From Kitasatospora sp. NBC_00315 (GTDB lineage: Bacteria > Actinomycetota > Actinomycetes > Streptomycetales > Streptomycetaceae), in NCBI RefSeq assembly GCF_041435095.1, contig NZ_CP108025.1, positions 5,332,001 through 5,396,000 of the forward strand: a stretch of 64,000 bases of DNA, written 5' to 3'. A program made the translations under genes and the position numbers. Under the pieces are notes generated by a model that was not told the origin of the DNA, searched no databases, and worked only from the letters and a program-made list of their open reading frames with translations. Below, one piece after another: positions 60,788 to 64,000 of this stretch. The first letter of the stretch is position 1. The number at the start of each line of letters is the position of its first letter.

Positions 60788-62412
60788 TCCCAGTCCTCGG
60801 TGCTGAAGGCGGCGACGGTGCCGGCCGGGGCGGCCGGGGCGGCCGGCGCCCGGTCGGCACCGGGCGGCCCGCCGTGCGTCCACGGGGTGTCGTCCGGCTC
60901 GGGCAGCGGGGCGGACTGGCGGGCCGTCAGTTCGAAGAGGGTGAAGGTCACCTGCTCGCCCGGTTCGGGCAGGCTGCCCGGATCCGGCTCCTTCCTGCGC
61001 CCCATGCCGGACGTCACCCGCACCGTGACCGTCCCCGCCCGCGGGTCCACCTCGGTGACCACGGCCCGTTGCGACGTCGCGGCGTGTGCCCGGTGCACCT
61101 CGCGGCCGAGGTCGGCGTGCGGGCGGTCGGGGGTCAGCACGGTCACCAGCGGCCGGGGCTTGGGCGAGCGCCCGGAGGTGTCCCAGTCAGGTGTCACGTC
61201 GACCACCCGGCCGGTGAACGCCTCCCCGGCGAGTCGGCGCTCGGCCATCGCCAGCGGGTCGTCCAGCGCCTCCTGGACCTCGACCTTCACCTGCTCCCGC
61301 TCGCGCTGGGCCAGCTTGCGGGCGGCCGTGACGGCGTCGTCCTGCCGGGGCTGCGGCGGCTCGCCGGCCGCCAGCCGGTCGCGGTGGCCGGTGTACGACC
61401 AGCGGTCGCCCGTCCAGCGCTCCTCCAGGTGGGCGGCGGGCGGCAGCGAGCGCATCAGGTCGAGCCCGGCCCAGACGTCCCGCCAGGTGGGGAGCAGGAC
61501 ACCCGCCAGCGCGGTGTGCACCTGGTCGAGGGCCTCCTTGAGCCGCGACCGGGCCCGCTCCTCGCCACCGCCGGGCCCGTCCGACCCGGCGTGCCGCAGG
61601 GCGGCGACGGCGGCGTCGTACCGGGCGATCGCCGGGGCGAGCACCAGCTCGTCGAAGCGCGGGTCGGTGACCGGGCCGGCCGGCGGGTGCAGCAGCAGAC
61701 CGTCCGCGTCCCGCGCCGTCTCGGCCAGCTCGGCGGCCTCGGCGCCGCCCAGGCCGGCCGGCGGCGAGTGCCAGGCGAGCCGGGCCGCCAGGTGCTGGTC
61801 CTCCAAGTGGCTCTGGCCGGTGGCCCAGTGCCGGGAGAGCAGCCCGGTCATCGGCAGCAGCAGGCTGGAGCCCGGCACCTGGGCGCGCTCGGTGAGATGC
61901 GTCAGCCAGCGGCCCAGCAGCGGCACCCGGGCCGGTGCGGGGTAGGGCCCGGGGTCGGCGTCCTCGATCGTGCGGCGGAACCTGGTGGAGCGGCCGAGCA
62001 GCGCCAGATGGTGCAGGCCGGCGCTGTTCGGCACGATCAGCTGCGGGGCGTCCGTGCAGAGCTCCCGGAAGATCTGGGTCTTCTCACCGGTCTCCGGATC
62101 CTTCTCGGAGCCCTCGATCTGCTCCACGTCGGCGCCGAACGACTCCAGGTACGGCAGCAGGTCGGCCGCGAACGCGGCCAGGAAGTCGAACCGCAGGGTA
62201 CGGTTCAGCGGCTGCGGCACGACGTGCAGGCGCGGCGCCTCGCGGTCGGTGCCGAGCAGCACCGCCAGCGGCGCCCCCGACTCGCCGGCCGCCGTCAACG
62301 GCACGACCACCATCGGCCGGTCGCTGATCCGGCGGTGCCCCACGGTCGCCAGCGGCTCGGCCCGACCGCTGCGGACGGCCTCCAGCCGGGCGAGCGTCCC
62401 GAGCAGGCTCAT
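60784..62412 (-). CDS. Operon protein of unknown function with predicted C-terminal beta-barrel
   Basis: This 542-residue protein has no recognised enzyme motif. The first ~120 residues are beta-rich (RISDRPMVVVPLTAAGESG, FFAAF-like FLAAFAADLL). The middle is helical. The last ~130 residues (GRVVDVTPD, PLVTVLTPD, AVVTEVDPRAGTVTVRVTSG, PGEQVTFTLFEL) look like an OB/SH3-type barrel of the kind inserted in SF1B helicases. The ATG overlaps the nuclease stop and its own stop overlaps the helicase start, each by 4 bases, so the three proteins are made together and probably form one complex. Confidence 0.72.
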   Translation of the reverse strand: MSLLGTLARLEAVRSGRAEPLATVGHRRISDRPMVVVPLTAAGESGAPLAVLLGTDREAPRLHVVPQPLNRTLRFDFLAAFAADLLPYLESFGADVEQIEGSEKDPETGEKTQIFRELCTDAPQLIVPNSAGLHHLALLGRSTRFRRTIEDADPGPYPAPARVPLLGRWLTHLTERAQVPGSSLLLPMTGLLSRHWATGQSHLEDQHLAARLAWHSPPAGLGGAEAAELAETARDADGLLLHPPAGPVTDPRFDELVLAPAIARYDAAVAALRHAGSDGPGGGEERARSRLKEALDQVHTALAGVLLPTWRDVWAGLDLMRSLPPAAHLEERWTGDRWSYTGHRDRLAAGEPPQPRQDDAVTAARKLAQREREQVKVEVQEALDDPLAMAERRLAGEAFTGRVVDVTPDWDTSGRSPKPRPLVTVLTPDRPHADLGREVHRAHAATSQRAVVTEVDPRAGTVTVRVTSGMGRRKEPDPGSLPEPGEQVTFTLFELTARQSAPLPEPDDTPWTHGGPPGADRAPAAPAAPAGTVAAFSTEDWE

Positions 62413-63611
62413 CCGGTGCACCCGCCCAGCGCCTCGGCGCGCAGCGCCGCCGCGTACGAGAGCCGGGCGGCCGCCTCGTCGGCCTCGGCGTCGGAGCCGT
62501 CGCCCTGCGGCGCGGGGGCCTCGGCGGCCTTCAGCGCCTCGGCCACCGTACGGATGCTGCCCAGTTCGCCGCGGACGCCCCGGCCCAACTGCTCCACGCG
62601 ATCCTCGCAGCGGGCCTGTGCGCGGCAGTGGAATCCCAGCTCGCAGGTGGAGAGACAGTCCGGGCTGTAGGCGGCGGGGACGCTCTCGACCGCCTCGGTC
62701 AACTCGCCCGCCGGGCGGGTGGGCAGGCCCGCCTGATCGGGCGCCAGGTCGAAGCTGGTACCCGGGGGGAGCGCGTCGAGCAGTTGCTCCACGCCGGTCA
62801 TCCGGGCGAGCTGACGGCGCGTCGTCGCAAGCTCGCGCCGGACGTCCACGGGGACCGCGGTCGGCCGGTTGCCGAAGTCCTTCGGGCAGACCAGCAGCAC
62901 GCTCAGCTCCGGACTGCCGGGAAGGTCCTGCTCCGTGTACGGCCCCGCGGCGGCCGTCGCGCCGGCCGCCGCCGCGGCGGCGTCCTGGAGCGCCAGCACG
63001 TAGACGGCGGCCTGCCGGGCCGCCGCACCCACCTTGGCCGGATCGGCGCCGCCGTCCAGCACCGGGAAGGACTTGATCTCCACCACCGTGCACCGCCCGC
63101 CGTGCACCACCACGGCGTCCGGCTCCAGGTAGGCCGGACCGCCGGCCACCGTGAGCCGCAGCATCGGGTGGTCCAGCAGCGTCCAGGCGTCCGGATCGGC
63201 GGCAGCCTCGGCCAGCGCCGCCGCCGTACGCTCGGCCCGGACCGCCGGACCCGAGCGGTGCAGCAGATCCGGCACCGTCGGGGGCGTGGCGCCCTCGGGG
63301 GGAAGGCCGAGATGGAGCCGCAGGGGCTCCAGCAGCGCGGCGTAGTCGTCGGCCTTCAGCCGGGCCTCGAAGATGGTGCCGCGCGCGATCGCGAACGGCG
63401 ACTGGCCGAACGGCGCGGGGCGGCCCAGCCGGTGGGCCAGGGCGGACTTGTCCACCCCGGCGGCGTCGAGCACGGCGCGGCGGCGGCACCCCGGGTTGGC
63501 GGCGAGCGCGGCGAGGGCGCGGGCGTTCAGGCTGCGCTGCGGCGCCGGGCCGCGCAGCTCGGCGAGGCGCTGCGCGAGCGGCTCGGAGGGCCCGATGAGC
63601 GAGACGTTCAT
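62409..63611 (-). CDS. Cas4/AddB/Dna2-like RecB-family nuclease with Fe-S cysteines
   Basis: This 400-residue protein has a PD-(D/E)xK core: RGTIFEARL (77-85), Asp165 in LEPDAVVV, Glu178 and Lys180 in VVEIKSF, and motif QAAVY (200-204), matching the RecB/Cas4 QxxxY. Cys42 lies before the nuclease core and CLSTCELGFHCRAQARC (319-335) after it. That split 1+3 cysteine layout is how Cas4, AddB and Dna2 hold a [4Fe-4S] cluster. It heads the operon and overlaps the next gene by ATGA. It should cut DNA ends or single strands. Confidence 0.83.
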   Translation of the reverse strand: MNVSLIGPSEPLAQRLAELRGPAPQRSLNARALAALAANPGCRRRAVLDAAGVDKSALAHRLGRPAPFGQSPFAIARGTIFEARLKADDYAALLEPLRLHLGLPPEGATPPTVPDLLHRSGPAVRAERTAAALAEAAADPDAWTLLDHPMLRLTVAGGPAYLEPDAVVVHGGRCTVVEIKSFPVLDGGADPAKVGAAARQAAVYVLALQDAAAAAAGATAAAGPYTEQDLPGSPELSVLLVCPKDFGNRPTAVPVDVRRELATTRRQLARMTGVEQLLDALPPGTSFDLAPDQAGLPTRPAGELTEAVESVPAAYSPDCLSTCELGFHCRAQARCEDRVEQLGRGVRGELGSIRTVAEALKAAEAPAPQGDGSDAEADEAAARLSYAAALRAEALGGCTG

Positions 63612-63968
63612 GGTGCGGCCCAGTGTTGCATCCCGGTCCGACAACCCGGGTCGACAACCCCGCCCACGACGGTGTGCGGCGCCCGTCGACGGCGTTACCG
63701 CCCGTTGTCCGGGTCCGTTGTCCGGGTCCGATGCCGGGTCCGTTGTCCGGGTCCGATGCCGGGTTCGTTGTCCGGGGTCGACGCGGCTTCGACCTGGTCC
63801 GATGTGCGGCGCGGCCACCAGGACCGGCGGGCGGAATTCTCCCGGACCGCCGCCCCGTGTCACAGAACGCCCGGCTGTCTCGTCCCACTTCCGGGGAGAC
63901 GTCCTCGAATCCGGAAGGTGAAGCTCATGCGGGTGTTGGCGGCAGGCGGGAGTGGCGGAGGGGCCGGC
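63612..63968. other. Upstream region of the nuclease-helicase operon
   Basis: 357 bases between divergent genes. Apart from the tandem array, listed separately, CCGACAACCCGGGTCGACAACC at 63640 carries inverted copies of the same GTTGTC core, so the region may be an operator or a fold-back structure. No ORF is convincing. Confidence 0.5.
63703..63779. repeat. Tandem 12-13-bp repeats upstream of the operon
   Basis: CGTTGTCCGGGTC alternates with CGATGCCGGGTC for about six units. A 25-bp compound unit (CGTTGTCCGGGTC plus CGATGCCGGGT) occurs twice. Inverted copies of the GTTGTC core lie closer to the nuclease gene. Confidence 0.85.
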
Positions 63969-64000
63969 ATGCCCCGGGCCGAGGAGTTCGAGGAGCTGCG
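63969..64000 (+). CDS. Start of a gene, possibly an ECF sigma factor
   Basis: ATG at 63969 follows GGAGGGG with good spacing. The 10 full codons visible read MPRAEEFEEL before the window ends, which resembles the first residues of SigJ-type ECF sigma factors. Too little is present to be sure of the family. Confidence 0.4.
   Translation, partial: MPRAEEFEEL

Noticed and set aside
63703..63779. CRISPR-like array near a Cas4-like nuclease
   Set aside because: Units are only 12-13 bp, contiguous and degenerate; no spacers, Cas1 or Cas2 are seen.

Overview
The window is high-GC (about 73% by eye) actinobacterial chromosome. Codons strongly prefer G or C in the third position, GTG and TTG starts are common, Tat and lipoprotein signals are frequent, and there are LAXTG sortase signals, a DasR-type operator and tricorn-like, pgi and chitinase genes. 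All of this fits Streptomyces or Kitasatospora. Apart from one islet the genes look like ordinary chromosome; no phage, plasmid, rRNA or CRISPR locus is visible.

Layout. At 0-10.4 kb there is a DUF445 tail, adenosine deaminase, a T4-style RNA-repair pair (Rnl1-type ligase plus Pnkp-type kinase/phosphatase), a YidC paralogue with a DUF6412-like partner, a VapBC-type toxin-antitoxin pair, a Gfo/Idh/MocA oxidoreductase, a sortase-anchored AA10 monooxygenase, a HAD phosphatase and uracil-DNA glycosylase. At 10.4-23 kb there is a lipoprotein deacetylase, DedA, an LLM flavoprotein, a PAS-GGDEF-EAL protein, OsmC, chorismate mutase, signal peptidase I, an EamA exporter and a class A PBP. At 22.9-24.2 kb a 135-bp perfect direct repeat carries two identical tRNA-Lys(CTT) genes flanking an alpha/beta hydrolase. 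At 24.3-29.3 kb a tightly coupled redox operon runs b-cytochrome-like membrane protein, molybdopterin oxidoreductase, four-cluster ferredoxin, Rieske protein, small membrane protein. At 29.4-35.5 kb lies a peptide ABC importer with fused ATPases.

At 36.0-40.7 kb an ltrA-like gene has been broken: its 5' part and a frameshifted 3' relic flank a lower-GC islet of seven same-strand genes (small protein, DUF6879-like, HTH-DUF5753 regulator, two tiny coupled genes, an S-adenosylhomocysteine-hydrolase-like protein and a NUDIX hydrolase). From 40.9 to 57.5 kb come a pentapeptide protein, phospholipase C, a protein with a sigma-like N-terminus, a tricorn-like protease, a GH18 chitinase behind a dre-like operator, a third and fourth tRNA-Lys(CTT), a quinone-reductase-like MDR, a Na+/H+ antiporter, pgi, and a 15-bp x 16 tandem repeat inside a small ORF.

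The most promising possibly undescribed system is the three-gene operon at 59.3-63.6 kb. It encodes a Cas4/AddB/Dna2-like iron-sulphur RecB nuclease, a protein of unknown function ending in a possible beta-barrel, and an SF1B helicase, joined by 4-base stop/start overlaps. Together they look like a split Dna2. DNA repair or defence is an inference; no function is shown by the sequence.
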